A stretch of DNA of 43,274 nucleotides from Acholeplasmatales bacterium (GCA_017449215.1 JAFSJY010000088.1:1-43274); one strand, 5' to 3'; shown: positions 1-8,666, counted from the stretch's first letter. Notes: generated from the sequence alone by a model not told the origin. Numbers and translations: made by a program.

Positions 1-3
1 AAA

Positions 4-747
4 ATGAAGAAGAAAAAGATTTTATTAGGCTTAGCTTTAGCTGCCGCAGCAGTATTCTCATTGGCATCATGTGGTGATGATACTAAACCTGCTGATAATG
101 GCGGAAGCCAAGTAACACCAGAACAAGGTGGAGGAGAAGCTCAAACACAAAAATATAGTGTTACATACCATACAATACGTGGTACAGCACCAGCAGCAGT
201 ATCAAATGTAACTGCACTTCCAGCTACACTGCCTACACTTACAGATGATGAATATAATTTCTTAGGTTGGTCAAAAACAGAAAATGGAACTACTTTAGTT
301 ACTGCAGGTTCTGCAATTACAGTTAATACAGATTTATATGCAATATGGCAAGAAAAGGCTAAATTTACTGTAACATATCATACAGCACATGGTACAGCAC
401 CAGATGCTTTAGCAAATGTAAGAGCATTACCAGAAACATTACCTACATTAACTGATACTGAATATGATTTCTTAGGTTGGACAGCAACAGAAAACGGAAC
501 TACATTAGTAATAGCAGGGTCTGCAATTAGTGCTAATACTGATTTATATGCAGTATGGGTTGAAAAGGGTGCATATGATAAATTTGTTTCAGTTGCAACA
601 AATAATCAAACTTTAATTTTAAATGAAAACTTTAACGAAACAACATCTATTACTAAATTAGAAAAAGATGAAGATGCAGAAAATGTTGGTGTATTTAATA
701 AACATCAACAAAAGGTACACCAAAGGATGGCTCTAAATACGATTTAG
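4..747 (+). CDS. Repeat-containing surface lipoprotein, 5' fragment of a frameshifted gene
   Basis: N-terminal part of a secreted lipoprotein. Residues 1-23 form a lipoprotein signal (lysines, hydrophobic stretch, lipobox LASC with the lipidated cysteine at 23), then a Gly/Gln/Glu-rich linker. Two tandem 70-residue copies of a Listeria/Bacteroides (Flg_new, InlB B-repeat-like) module follow at about residues 50-119 and 120-189, each with an FLGW motif and a closing 'DLYAxW'. The last residues before the stop at 745-747 are out of frame: the protein resumes one frame over from about 702 and runs to 3512. The restored protein would be about 1,170 residues. The ribosome site lies off the window's left edge. 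The repeats suggest binding or adhesion at the cell surface; the ligand is not visible. The module calls are firm, the biological role is inferred. Confidence 0.8.
   Translation: MKKKKILLGLALAAAAVFSLASCGDDTKPADNGGSQVTPEQGGGEAQTQKYSVTYHTIRGTAPAAVSNVTALPATLPTLTDDEYNFLGWSKTENGTTLVTAGSAITVNTDLYAIWQEKAKFTVTYHTAHGTAPDALANVRALPETLPTLTDTEYDFLGWTATENGTTLVIAGSAISANTDLYAVWVEKGAYDKFVSVATNNQTLILNENFNETTSITKLEKDEDAENVGVFNKHQQKVHQRMALNTI
151..570 (+). repeat. Two tandem 210-bp repeats coding for Flg_new modules
   Basis: Positions 151-360 and 361-570 encode two 70-residue modules that align end to end without gaps (both begin K-x-x-VTYHT and share GTAP, LPTLTD, FLGW and ENGTTLV). This is an in-frame tandem duplication inside the lipoprotein gene. 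A third, more divergent module lies near 2640-2830 in the same gene. Confidence 0.8.
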
Positions 748-749
748 AG

Positions 750-3512
750 GTGTCTGATGGTAAAGCAGTTGCAACAGATAATGATGCAACAGTAAATAAA
801 GATGATGGTAATAACAATGGTAAAACACAAGCTATCATTAGCTATGCTCATGATAATGTATATAAGAAAATAGAAGGATATGTTGATGTTACTTTAGCAA
901 CTGCCGCAGGTAGCTGGACATTTATGCAATTAGTTGGTACTGATGACAATAAAGATAGTGGTGAAGTATTTGGCTTAAGAACTGTTAAGGTTACTGAAAA
1001 TAAAACTGACAAAATATATTTAAAATATAGAGTTGATGGTGGTGCTGAAACGAATCCAGAAAATGATGTTATTGTAACTGCAAATTCTACTTATGGTATT
1101 TTATATTCTATTGATTTAGTTAATAGTAAAATAACAATTAAGATTGTAACAAAAAATGCAACTGGTCAAGAAACAATTACTGATTTTGTTACTGATAAAC
1201 AAGTAGCTGGATTAATGCATGCCGAATATATGAATATTCAATCATCAGATAAAAATTCAAATCTATTCTCAATTGATAATGTTGCAGTTTCGGGAGTTGA
1301 GTATGAAGTTAGTGAATATAAAGAATTAATGTTAAATATGTATACTCCATATTTGGAACAAATGGCTCCTTCATATACAACTAATAGTGCTGCATTTAAT
1401 GCTTGGAAGGAAAAATTTATAGCTGCTATCCAAAATGCAACAACTATTGAAGAAATTAAAGCTGTTGAAGATATGGATTCAGATTTAATGAAAGAATTCC
1501 TTGAAATTAAATCTGATATTCAAATTGCAATCGAAAGTGCTATTAGTGAGATTGATACAAAATATGGAATTGATAAGACTGATGAACATATTAGTGCTCC
1601 AAATTATACAATTAATGAATCTACTTTCTTAAGCACTTATGCTGAAAAATTAAAATCATTATATAATTGTACTACAGTAGAAGCAGTAACAACTGCAAAG
1701 AATGCAGCAATTACAGCATTAGATGCAATTGAAGATGACGCAACTGCTAAGGCAGGATATATTGCATCTGTAAAGGAAATAATTCAAACTGCCTACCCTG
1801 CTACAAATTATTCATACACAGATACTACTTATAATAATAAAACTGCATATGACAATGCCCTTTCATCTGTTACAGGTGATAATAAGAAAGCTATAGATGA
1901 TTCAGCTAGTACAGCATTACAAACATTAGCAAATATTTCTACAAATGCTGAATTATTAGCTCAAGCAAAGACAGATTACAAAGCATCTGTAAGCACATAT
2001 AAAACAGACTTGTCTGGAAAAGATGTTGATGCTGGTGACCAAACTGAAATTGATTCTTACTATAATGGTACTGAATACTCAACATTAGTTACAAATACTC
2101 AAACTGATATTGATAGTGCTGAATCTATAGAAGTTGTTAAAAATGTATTTTCAACATTTACATCTTCAGTTGATTCAAGTATTAATGCAATAGTATTATC
2201 ATTAGAAGATTATGTTGCATCTTTAAATGATTTAATTGGTGAGTATAAAACTACTGCAAACGAAAAAATAGGTGCTGATACTTATTTCAATGGTCTAGTT
2301 AATGCTGTTGAATTATTAGAGGCAACTGATTATGCTGATAAAACTGCTGCTAAAGCTGCTTATGAAAATGTCAAAGCTGAAATTGATGGCATTGTTGAAA
2401 GAGCAGAAAAGGCATTCCAAAGAGTTGCTGCATTAAGAGATTATAGAGATGCTGCTATAGCAACTTTATTAGATCAAGATACATTCAAAAAAACTTATGT
2501 ACCACAAATGAATAATCAAGTTATAATTCCTGCGACTCATAATATTGAAAAAGCTGAAACTGAAGCTGCTATGGATTCTGCTTTAGAAGCAGGAAAAACT
2601 GCTATGGATGAATTTATTGCATCTGTTAAGGCTGAAACTGAAGTAACTGTTAAATTCGTAAAGAATGAAGGTGATACAGTAGCATTTGTTGAAAAAACTA
2701 TTATAAAGAATACTAAGGTTACTGTACCAAATACTGAACCTACATTAGAAGGTTTCAAATTTGCAGGTTGGGATTTCGATTTCGATACAGAGATTTCATC
2801 CAATGAAACAATTGTTGCAAAGTGGCATGATACATATGCGACACCTAAAAATACATCTTTAGATTTTTCTGGTTTTGATTATAGTGAAAATAGTAAAGTT
2901 ACTTCAACAGCTGGTATTATAGAATTCTATTCTAATAATAGTAGTGATAAAGTTGAAAATTCAATGCTATGGATTAATGGTGCAACTAAGACATCTAGAT
3001 ATTTAAAGATTGTAGTTGAAACTGATGCTACAATTACTATTGTTGTAAATCCTAAGGATAAAGATCGATATGTTGCTATTGCATCTTCAACTGGTTCAGC
3101 TTCAGGTTCAGGTTATACCGCTGATACTAACACATTAAAGAAAGCAAGTAAAAATGTTGATACAACAATGACATTTAATGTTACTGCAGGTACATATTAC
3201 ATAAATACAAGTGACAAATTGTATTTCAAATCAATTAATGTTGAGTACAGTGTTTTAACTGAAATTAAAGAAATTAAAGCAAGTATAGCTAATGATGCTA
3301 ATCTAATAAGTGTTTCAAATGTTAAATTAATTGATATTGATGATAATGAAATTGCTATTACAGAAGGTTATAATGTATCAGTTGTAAATTCTGCCAATGA
3401 AGTAGTAGATAATTGGCAAGATGCATTACCAGCTGGTAATTATAAGGTATATGTACAATATGGTTCATATACTCAAATTGTAGGTCTAGTACAAATTAAT
3501 GGTATGGCATAA
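750..3512 (+). CDS. Repeat-containing surface lipoprotein, 3' fragment of the same frameshifted gene
   Basis: Downstream portion of the lipoprotein begun at 4. The GTG at 750 is only the first start codon in this frame: the frame is already open from 702 and continues the upstream protein, so independent initiation is unlikely. The first 200 or so residues look like a beta-sandwich, lectin-like domain. A long helical region follows, made of repeated bundles with many Ala/Asp/Glu/Thr. Near residues 630-695 there is another Listeria/Bacteroides-type repeat (FAGW, ending 'TIVAKWHD'). The C-terminal 220 residues are a beta-rich module that resembles carbohydrate-binding modules attached to polysaccharide lyases. 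No catalytic domain is recognisable. The adjacent uronate operon makes polysaccharide binding a reasonable but unproven role. A terminator follows directly. Confidence 0.7.
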   Translation: MSDGKAVATDNDATVNKDDGNNNGKTQAIISYAHDNVYKKIEGYVDVTLATAAGSWTFMQLVGTDDNKDSGEVFGLRTVKVTENKTDKIYLKYRVDGGAETNPENDVIVTANSTYGILYSIDLVNSKITIKIVTKNATGQETITDFVTDKQVAGLMHAEYMNIQSSDKNSNLFSIDNVAVSGVEYEVSEYKELMLNMYTPYLEQMAPSYTTNSAAFNAWKEKFIAAIQNATTIEEIKAVEDMDSDLMKEFLEIKSDIQIAIESAISEIDTKYGIDKTDEHISAPNYTINESTFLSTYAEKLKSLYNCTTVEAVTTAKNAAITALDAIEDDATAKAGYIASVKEIIQTAYPATNYSYTDTTYNNKTAYDNALSSVTGDNKKAIDDSASTALQTLANISTNAELLAQAKTDYKASVSTYKTDLSGKDVDAGDQTEIDSYYNGTEYSTLVTNTQTDIDSAESIEVVKNVFSTFTSSVDSSINAIVLSLEDYVASLNDLIGEYKTTANEKIGADTYFNGLVNAVELLEATDYADKTAAKAAYENVKAEIDGIVERAEKAFQRVAALRDYRDAAIATLLDQDTFKKTYVPQMNNQVIIPATHNIEKAETEAAMDSALEAGKTAMDEFIASVKAETEVTVKFVKNEGDTVAFVEKTIIKNTKVTVPNTEPTLEGFKFAGWDFDFDTEISSNETIVAKWHDTYATPKNTSLDFSGFDYSENSKVTSTAGIIEFYSNNSSDKVENSMLWINGATKTSRYLKIVVETDATITIVVNPKDKDRYVAIASSTGSASGSGYTADTNTLKKASKNVDTTMTFNVTAGTYYINTSDKLYFKSINVEYSVLTEIKEIKASIANDANLISVSNVKLIDIDDNEIAITEGYNVSVVNSANEVVDNWQDALPAGNYKVYVQYGSYTQIVGLVQINGMA

Positions 3513-3517
3513 ATAAT

Positions 3518-3540
3518 AAAAGAGGCTTCGGCCTCTTTTT
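3518..3540 (+). terminator. Rho-independent terminator with UUCG loop
   Basis: Stem AAAAGAGGC / GCCTCTTTTT closed by a TTCG tetraloop, immediately after the lipoprotein stop codon and ending in a T run. Confidence 0.9.
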
Positions 3541-3550
3541 GATTTTATAA

Positions 3551-3615
3551 TGACAAAAATATTTACAAATGACAAACGAAGTATATGAATGACAAAAATA
3601 TTTACAAATGACAAA
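3551..3615 (+). repeat. Four TGACAAA repeats spaced 19-20 bp
   Basis: TGACAAA begins at 3551, 3570, 3590 and 3609, so the copies are 19, 20 and 19 bp apart, close to two helical turns. The 25-base block at 3551-3575 recurs exactly at 3590-3614, and a shortened copy follows. The last units overlap the predicted promoter of the ATPase gene at 3651. The layout suits cooperative protein binding on one DNA face, possibly autoregulation; the binder is unknown. Confidence 0.65.
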
Positions 3616-3629
3616 AATATTTGTATACT
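3601..3629 (+). promoter_or_regulatory. Promoter for the ATPase gene
   Basis: A -35 TTTACA (3601-3606), a 17-bp spacer and a -10 TATACT (3624-3629). The start site would be near 3636, giving a very short leader with the ribosome site AGAGGTG at 3637-3643. Confidence 0.6.
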
Positions 3630-3650
3630 TATTATTAGAGGTGATTAACA

Positions 3651-4709
3651 ATGAGTTTAAATAGTCCTTTTAATGTTTCATTTGGTGAAAAACCTAATAA
3701 TTTAATAGAAAGAAATGACGAGTTTAATCAAATTACATCTGTTTTCGATAGTGAAAATCCAGAAACTAAAATAATGATTATTACAGGCGCTAGAGGTGTA
3801 GGTAAAACTGTATTATTATCATCAATAAAAAAAAATTATGATAATCAAAAAAATTGGTTATGTGTAGATACAAATCCTAATATAGATATATTAGAACAAG
3901 TTGCTTCAAAAATATATGAATTTGGAAAAGTAAAGAAGCTATTTTTAAAAGCTGAGTTTAATTTTTCTTTTAAAGGTGTAGGTTTTTCAATAGTTGGTGA
4001 TGAACCTGTAAGTAGTATTCAAGTATTATTAGAAAAAATGTTTTCTTATTTAAAACGTAAGAATATTAAAGTTTTGGTAACGTTAGATGATATTGCATCT
4101 AATCAGTATGTTAGAACATTTGCTCATGCATATCAAAGTTTTATTAGAGAAGGTTATCTACTATATTTCCTTGCTACAGGCTTATACGAAAATATAGAGA
4201 AATTATCAAATGAAAAAAATTTAACATTCTTAACAAGATCAACTAAAATCTATTTAGGTAAATTAAATATGAAGGCAATTACATATTCTTATATGGATGT
4301 ATTTAATATTGAAGAAGATGATGCATTAAGAATAGCTAAACAAACTAATGGATATGCTTATGGATTCCAACTTTTAGGTAGTATCTTATATAAAAGTGAT
4401 AAAAAGAAAATTGATAGTGATGTTTTAAAAAAATATGATTTGTATTTAGACGATAATTCATATTCTTTAATATGGAATTCATTATCTAAAAATGAAAAAA
4501 TAATTTTGTTCTCTATGATTAATACTAATTCATCAATAAAAGAAATTATAGAAAAGACAGGATTAACCAATTCAGCTATTCAGGTATATAAAAAGCAATT
4601 GGTAAGAAAAGGGCTAGTTGATGATTCAACAAGAGGTAAGTTAACATTTGTTTTACCACGTTTTAATGAATTTGTTACTTTCCAATATAAACTAGAAAAC
4701 CTTGAATAA
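3651..4709 (+). CDS. P-loop ATPase with C-terminal winged-helix domain
   Basis: A 352-residue soluble protein of the ORC/STAND-like ATPase_2 type. Walker A is GARGVGKT near residues 46-53 and Walker B is VLVTLDD near 140-146. A mixed helical lid follows, and the last 80 or so residues look like a winged helix ('ILFSMINTNSSIKEIIEKTG', then 'VRKGLVDD'). Such proteins are widespread in Bacillota as stand-alone genes; their cellular job is mostly unknown, with regulatory or mobile-DNA roles proposed. The ATG at 3651 has AGAGGTG 8 bp upstream. The gene is alone, with its own promoter over a TGACAAA repeat array and a terminator after it. Autoregulation by the winged helix would fit this arrangement but is not shown. 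Confidence 0.8.
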   Translation: MSLNSPFNVSFGEKPNNLIERNDEFNQITSVFDSENPETKIMIITGARGVGKTVLLSSIKKNYDNQKNWLCVDTNPNIDILEQVASKIYEFGKVKKLFLKAEFNFSFKGVGFSIVGDEPVSSIQVLLEKMFSYLKRKNIKVLVTLDDIASNQYVRTFAHAYQSFIREGYLLYFLATGLYENIEKLSNEKNLTFLTRSTKIYLGKLNMKAITYSYMDVFNIEEDDALRIAKQTNGYAYGFQLLGSILYKSDKKKIDSDVLKKYDLYLDDNSYSLIWNSLSKNEKIILFSMINTNSSIKEIIEKTGLTNSAIQVYKKQLVRKGLVDDSTRGKLTFVLPRFNEFVTFQYKLENLE

Positions 4710-4715
4710 TTTATA

Positions 4716-4745
4716 AAATAGCTACATTATGTGGCTATTTTTTAT
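4716..4745 (+). terminator. Terminator of the ATPase gene
   Basis: Hairpin with arms AAATAGC and GCTATTT, extended by a G-T pair and two further pairs around an ATTAT loop, followed by TTTTT. Confidence 0.8.
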
Positions 4746-4770
4746 TATGATATTTTATTTATCAATGAAA

Positions 4771-4797
4771 ACAAAAACCTAGATTTTGAATCTAGGC
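4771..4797 (-). terminator. Terminator of the permease gene (minus strand)
   Basis: Stem CCTAGATT / AATCTAGG at 4778-4796. On the minus strand it is followed by a T run (the A run at 4773-4777 on the plus strand). It sits back to back with the ATPase terminator between convergent genes. Confidence 0.75.
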
Positions 4798-4823
4798 TAG
4801 TCATTTTTAATTTACATTTATTC

Positions 4824-6146
4824 CTACAAAAGAATTAATATTGATATAATTGCTACACCAATAATAGTTAATGTAACAAAGAATCCATTTTTAATAAAAT
4901 CAAAGAATGAATATTTAATATGAGTTTCCTTTAATATTCTTAACCACATGATACCAGCTAAGGCTCCGATAGGAGTTAATAATGCTCCTATATTAGAACC
5001 CATAATAACAGCATAAATTGAAGTAAGAGAAGCATTTGCTCCTAATACAGATGAGAATGCTAGTGTCATTGGTATATTATTCACTATATTACATGATAGG
5101 ATAGATACTATTAAATAAATAATAGCAGTTACCTTTTCATTACCAATTGATTCAATTGCATTACCTAGCATACCAAATAGATTAAAGCTTTCTAGTGCTA
5201 TTATTATAGCAAACATAGATAAAACAAATGGTATTAGATTATAAGGTATTCTTTTAATTGGATTTAATATAACATTTAAATTTTGTTTATATATAGAATA
5301 TATAATAAGGAACAATAATAAGATACCAGCATATATTAACGCAACTATATACATCTCTAAATTAATATAATTTGATATAGCTAATGTTATTGTTGCTAAA
5401 AGTAATATAGAACCAGATACAATACATAATTTTTTATCTCTTAATGGAGATACATTCATTTGGAATACTTCAATTTCCTTTTTTAGATCCTTTCTAAAAA
5501 TAAGAAGTAGTACTAATAGAGATGCTAAGCCACATAGGATTGATGGAATTGCCATCTTTAAGAAGTAATCTAGGAATGGTATTTCATATACACCAGATAG
5601 ATATACATTAGTAGGATTTCCTATTTCAAGCATCATTGAATAGGTATTCGCTGCGGCGAATTCCATTACAAGATATGGAATAGGATTTATATTTCCTTTT
5701 TTAGATAAGAATATAATGAATGGTGTAAATGTTAATATAACAATATCGTTTGATGTAAATATAGTTAATATAGATATTAGAACATATAAAACTAAGAATA
5801 ATTTAATTTGTGAGTTGTGATATTTAGATACAAATAGACTTGCTATAAAGCTAAAAAATCCTGAATCATCTAAGGTTACTGATAGGAATGAAACTGAGAT
5901 GAATAATACTAATATCTTTAATGGATTTAAAGAATTATTAGTAGTAATAGAATCTATAAATGTTTTTCCTACATCCTTAATTATTATAATTAATAATAAT
6001 GCACCTACAAAGGTAGGTATCCAAAATGTATCTATACTAAATTTTCCAATTCTAAGTTTTGGAAATCTTAGGATACATACAAACATAATTATGATAGCTA
6101 ATACGGCTATAATAATTGATGCTACAAGTCCTGCTGTACCACTCAT
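4824..6146 (-). CDS. ArsB/SLC13-type ion-transporter superfamily permease
   Basis: A 440-residue integral membrane protein with about 10-12 hydrophobic helices spread over its full length, the normal size for the ArsB/NhaD/CitM/DASS ion-transporter superfamily. The two inverted halves each carry the expected re-entrant motif region: 'TSNDIVILTFTP' with 'IGNPTNVYLSG' in the first half, and 'CNIVNNIPMT' with 'GSNIGALLTPIGALAG' in the second. Substrates in this superfamily include arsenite, Na+/H+, citrate and dicarboxylates; nothing in the sequence chooses between them, and no ars genes are nearby. The ATG at 6144-6146 is preceded on its strand by GGTGAT. The gene is divergent from the uronate operon, so it could import a related organic anion, which is speculation. 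Confidence 0.8.
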   Translation of the reverse strand: MSGTAGLVASIIIAVLAIIIMFVCILRFPKLRIGKFSIDTFWIPTFVGALLLIIIIKDVGKTFIDSITTNNSLNPLKILVLFISVSFLSVTLDDSGFFSFIASLFVSKYHNSQIKLFLVLYVLISILTIFTSNDIVILTFTPFIIFLSKKGNINPIPYLVMEFAAANTYSMMLEIGNPTNVYLSGVYEIPFLDYFLKMAIPSILCGLASLLVLLLIFRKDLKKEIEVFQMNVSPLRDKKLCIVSGSILLLATITLAISNYINLEMYIVALIYAGILLLFLIIYSIYKQNLNVILNPIKRIPYNLIPFVLSMFAIIIALESFNLFGMLGNAIESIGNEKVTAIIYLIVSILSCNIVNNIPMTLAFSSVLGANASLTSIYAVIMGSNIGALLTPIGALAGIMWLRILKETHIKYSFFDFIKNGFFVTLTIIGVAIISILILL

Positions 6147-6341
6147 TTTATAATCACCGCGAATAATTATATATCTTTTTTTATAAAAAAGAAAAGAAAA
6201 AATAAAAATGCTATATTAATTATGATAAAAAAACTAGACTTTTAGTATATTTTTTTGATGTTGTTTTCAAACTATGTGTGCAAGGTTTTCGTATATTAAG
6301 TAAGATTGCTTGTAAAGGGTTTTCATAAAGACCGTTCTTGA

Positions 6342-6370
6342 TTGACAAATATAAAATTCCATTTTATAAT
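6342..6370 (+). promoter_or_regulatory. Consensus promoter of the uronate operon
   Basis: TTGACA (6342-6347), 17 bp, TATAAT (6365-6370): both hexamers match sigma-A consensus perfectly with optimal spacing. A promoter this strong normally needs tight control, which fits the palindrome directly downstream. Confidence 0.9.
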
Positions 6371-6391
6371 TGACCTAGGTAACCATGGTCA
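6371..6391 (+). promoter_or_regulatory. Palindromic operator candidate at the uronate operon start site
   Basis: A 21-bp dyad centred on 6381, with outer arms TGACC / GGTCA and inner arms GGT / ACC; 8 of 10 base pairs match. It begins immediately after the -10 box and covers the expected transcription start, a repressor position. The GGT-x-ACC core resembles GntR/FadR-type sites such as those of hexuronate regulators (UxuR, ExuR), but no regulator gene is present here. Confidence 0.6.
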
Positions 6392-6421
6392 CATGGAACA
6401 GAAAAGAGGTAATAGATAAAA

Positions 6422-7078
6422 ATGAAAAAATTTGATGTTTTAAATAGACTTGCTGAGTGCGGCGTAGTTGCTGTTGTTCGTGCTAAGTCTGAAGAAGAAG
6501 CAATCAACATTGGTAAGGCTTGTACTGATGGTGGTGTAAAGGGTATTGAGGTAACATTCACAGTACCTGGTGCAGACAATGTAATTAAAGCTTTAAAGAA
6601 GGCTATTCCTGCTGACAAGTTAATTGTTGGTGCTGGTTCAGTATTAGACTCTGAAACTGCAAGAGTTGCAATTTTAGCTGGTGCTGAGTTCATCGTAGCT
6701 CCTTCATTTAGTGCTGAAGTAGCTAAGTTATGTAACAGATATCAGGTTCCATATATCCCTGGTACACAAACAATTAAGGAAATTGTTACAGCTATGGAAA
6801 GTGGTTGTGATGTAATTAAGGTATTCCCTGGCGATATGTTAGGACCTAACTTCATCAAGGACGTAAAGGGACCTATCCCTTATGCTAACTTAATGCCATC
6901 TGGTGGTGTTAACTTAGAAAATGCAGGTGAATGGATTGAGAAGGGTGCATTATTAATTTCTTCTGGTTCTCATTTAACTGCTCCAGCTACAAAGGGCGAT
7001 ATGGCTGAAACTACTGCAAGAGCTAAGCAATATGTTGAAGCTGTTCAAACTGCAAGAGCTAAATTAGCAAAGAAGTAA
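6422..7078 (+). CDS. eda: KDPG/KHG aldolase
   Basis: 2-keto-3-deoxy-6-phosphogluconate aldolase: splits KDPG into pyruvate and glyceraldehyde-3-phosphate, the last step of uronate catabolism. At 218 residues it has the normal family length. The class I signature is complete: Arg20 in 'VVRA', Glu43 in 'IEVTF', and the Schiff-base Lys133 in 'VIKVFPG', the same position number as in E. coli Eda. 'PSGGVN' forms the phosphate-binding turn. It is first in the operon, 50 bases after a consensus promoter, with GAGGT upstream of the ATG. Use of AAG and TTC codons is higher than in neighbouring low-expression genes, suggesting strong expression. Confidence 0.93.
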   Translation: MKKFDVLNRLAECGVVAVVRAKSEEEAINIGKACTDGGVKGIEVTFTVPGADNVIKALKKAIPADKLIVGAGSVLDSETARVAILAGAEFIVAPSFSAEVAKLCNRYQVPYIPGTQTIKEIVTAMESGCDVIKVFPGDMLGPNFIKDVKGPIPYANLMPSGGVNLENAGEWIEKGALLISSGSHLTAPATKGDMAETTARAKQYVEAVQTARAKLAKK

Positions 7079-7114
7079 GATATAAAAATATATTAGAAAA
7101 AGAGCTGATAATCG

Positions 7115-8149
7115 ATGGAAGAAAAAATTATTACTTTTGGAGAGATAATGTTAAGACTTTCTACTCCAGATTATTCTACAATTAATCAGACTCAATCATT
7201 TTTAGTTAATTATGGTGGTGGCGAAGCAAATGTTGCTGTTGCATTATCTCATATGGGACACAAAACATACTTCATGTCAAAGCTTCCACCTAATCAGCTA
7301 GGTGATGGTGCATTATCACATTTAAAAATGCATGGTGTAAATACTGATTATGTTGTTAGAGGTTCTACAACAATTGGTATTTATTTCTTGGAAACTGGAT
7401 TTGGTGGTAGACCTTCAAAGGTTATTTATAACCGTAAGCACTCTGCAATCACAAGAATTCAAGAGGATGAGTTTGATTGGGATGAAATCTTTAAGGATGC
7501 TACATGGTTCCATTTATCTGGAATTACTCTAGCATTAGGTGAGAGAGTAAGAAAAGTTGCTTTTAGAGCCGTTAAAGAGGCTAAGAAGCATAATGTTCCT
7601 GTAAGTTTCGACTTCAATTATCGTTCAAAGCTTTGGACTGTTGAAGAAGCAAAGCCTGTTTACAAGAAGATTATGGAATATGTAAACATTGTATTTGCTA
7701 GCTTCTATGATGCTAATACAATTCTTGAAATACCATTAGATCCTGAATTTGAAGGTAAGACATTATCAGAGAAGAGAAGAAATGTATTCCCTAAGATGAT
7801 TAAGAAATACAATCTTCACTATATCTTTGGTACAGATAGAGTTGTTTATACAGCTACTGATAATTCATTAGCCGGATATTATTTCTGGTTAAAGGATAAT
7901 GAATTAAGTTGGGAATTAACTGAACCAATTAGATTCAATATCTTTGATAGAATCGGTGGTGGAGATGCATTTGCATCTGGAGTTATTCATGGCTTATTAT
8001 TAAATTATCATGATCCTGCTTATGCAGTTAGATATGGTTTAAATACTTCAGTATTAAAGCATACAATCTATGGTGATGCATCTACAATGGGCTGTGAGGA
8101 TATTGAAACATTTATGGCTGCTAATGGAACAGCAGAAGTTGTAAGATAA
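7115..8149 (+). CDS. kdgK: 2-keto-3-deoxygluconate kinase (PfkB family), first copy
   Basis: PfkB/ribokinase-family sugar kinase of 344 residues, expected to phosphorylate 2-keto-3-deoxygluconate to KDPG in the cytoplasm. 'GEIMLRLSTP' opens the protein, 'GGGEANVAVALS' is the substrate-binding signature near residues 31-42, and 'RIGGGDAFASG' at 279-289 carries the catalytic base Asp284. The KDG assignment rests on operon context and on similarity to known KdgK proteins; other PfkB substrates are possible. A second, clearly related kinase lies 1.5 kb downstream, so one copy may have a different substrate. The ribosome site is weak (GAGCTGAT), and the start at 7115 is the only suitable ATG. Confidence 0.85.
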   Translation: MEEKIITFGEIMLRLSTPDYSTINQTQSFLVNYGGGEANVAVALSHMGHKTYFMSKLPPNQLGDGALSHLKMHGVNTDYVVRGSTTIGIYFLETGFGGRPSKVIYNRKHSAITRIQEDEFDWDEIFKDATWFHLSGITLALGERVRKVAFRAVKEAKKHNVPVSFDFNYRSKLWTVEEAKPVYKKIMEYVNIVFASFYDANTILEIPLDPEFEGKTLSEKRRNVFPKMIKKYNLHYIFGTDRVVYTATDNSLAGYYFWLKDNELSWELTEPIRFNIFDRIGGGDAFASGVIHGLLLNYHDPAYAVRYGLNTSVLKHTIYGDASTMGCEDIETFMAANGTAEVVR

Positions 8150-8162
8150 TTAGGAGAAGAAA

Positions 8163-8636
8163 ATGATAGTAGGAAAATTAGTAGATTTATATCGTTATAA
8201 AGGTATTGCAAAGAATATTGATACAGCAATCAATTGGATGGAATCTTTAGGTATGGAAGGTTTATTAGCATTACCAAAAGGAAAGACTGTAGTTGATGGA
8301 ACAAATGTATACGCTAATAGAGATACATATGTTGCTAGACCACTAGAAGAGTGTTTCTTCGAAAATCATGAAAATTATATCGATATTCAAGTTGTTTTAA
8401 AGGGTAAGGAAGTAATTGGTTATACTCATATTACTAATCCTGATTTAAAGGTAACTACTCCTTATAATGCTGAAAAGGATGTTACAAAATATAATTATGA
8501 TCCAAAGGGTGCAGTATTCTTCACATTAGAAGAAGGATTTGCATTAGTATATACTGAGGATGCTCACCTTGCTAAGTGCAAGGCAGATGACAACATTACT
8601 GAAAAGTTAGTTGTTAAAATTAAAATTGAAAAATAA
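8163..8636 (+). CDS. YhcH/YjgK/YiaL family protein (DUF386)
   Basis: A 157-residue cupin-like protein of the YhcH/YjgK/YiaL (EbgC) family. Family hallmarks are visible: 'VDGTNVYANRDTYVARPLEECFFENHENYIDIQVVL' (quoted in part: DGTNVYANRDTY and NHENYIDIQ) and 'EDAHLAKC' near the C-terminus, with the metal-binding His. Members act as anomerases or isomerases on sialic acid, uronate or related sugars and often sit in such operons. A role in interconverting forms of a keto-deoxy-uronate intermediate is plausible. It follows the first kinase by 13 bp with AGGAGAAGAA upstream of the ATG, and precedes the second kinase by 30 bp. Confidence 0.85.
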   Translation: MIVGKLVDLYRYKGIAKNIDTAINWMESLGMEGLLALPKGKTVVDGTNVYANRDTYVARPLEECFFENHENYIDIQVVLKGKEVIGYTHITNPDLKVTTPYNAEKDVTKYNYDPKGAVFFTLEEGFALVYTEDAHLAKCKADDNITEKLVVKIKIEK

Positions 8637-8666
8637 TTAAACAAAAATTAATAAGAGGAGAAAATA

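Noticed and set aside
699-747. Programmed ribosomal frameshifting in the lipoprotein gene
   Set aside because: No X-XXY-YYZ slippery heptamer and no downstream pseudoknot candidate were found at the junction.
750-752. GTG at 750 as the start of an independent gene
   Set aside because: The frame is open upstream to 702, continues the preceding protein's beta-sandwich domain, and has no ribosome site at 750; a frameshift explains it better.
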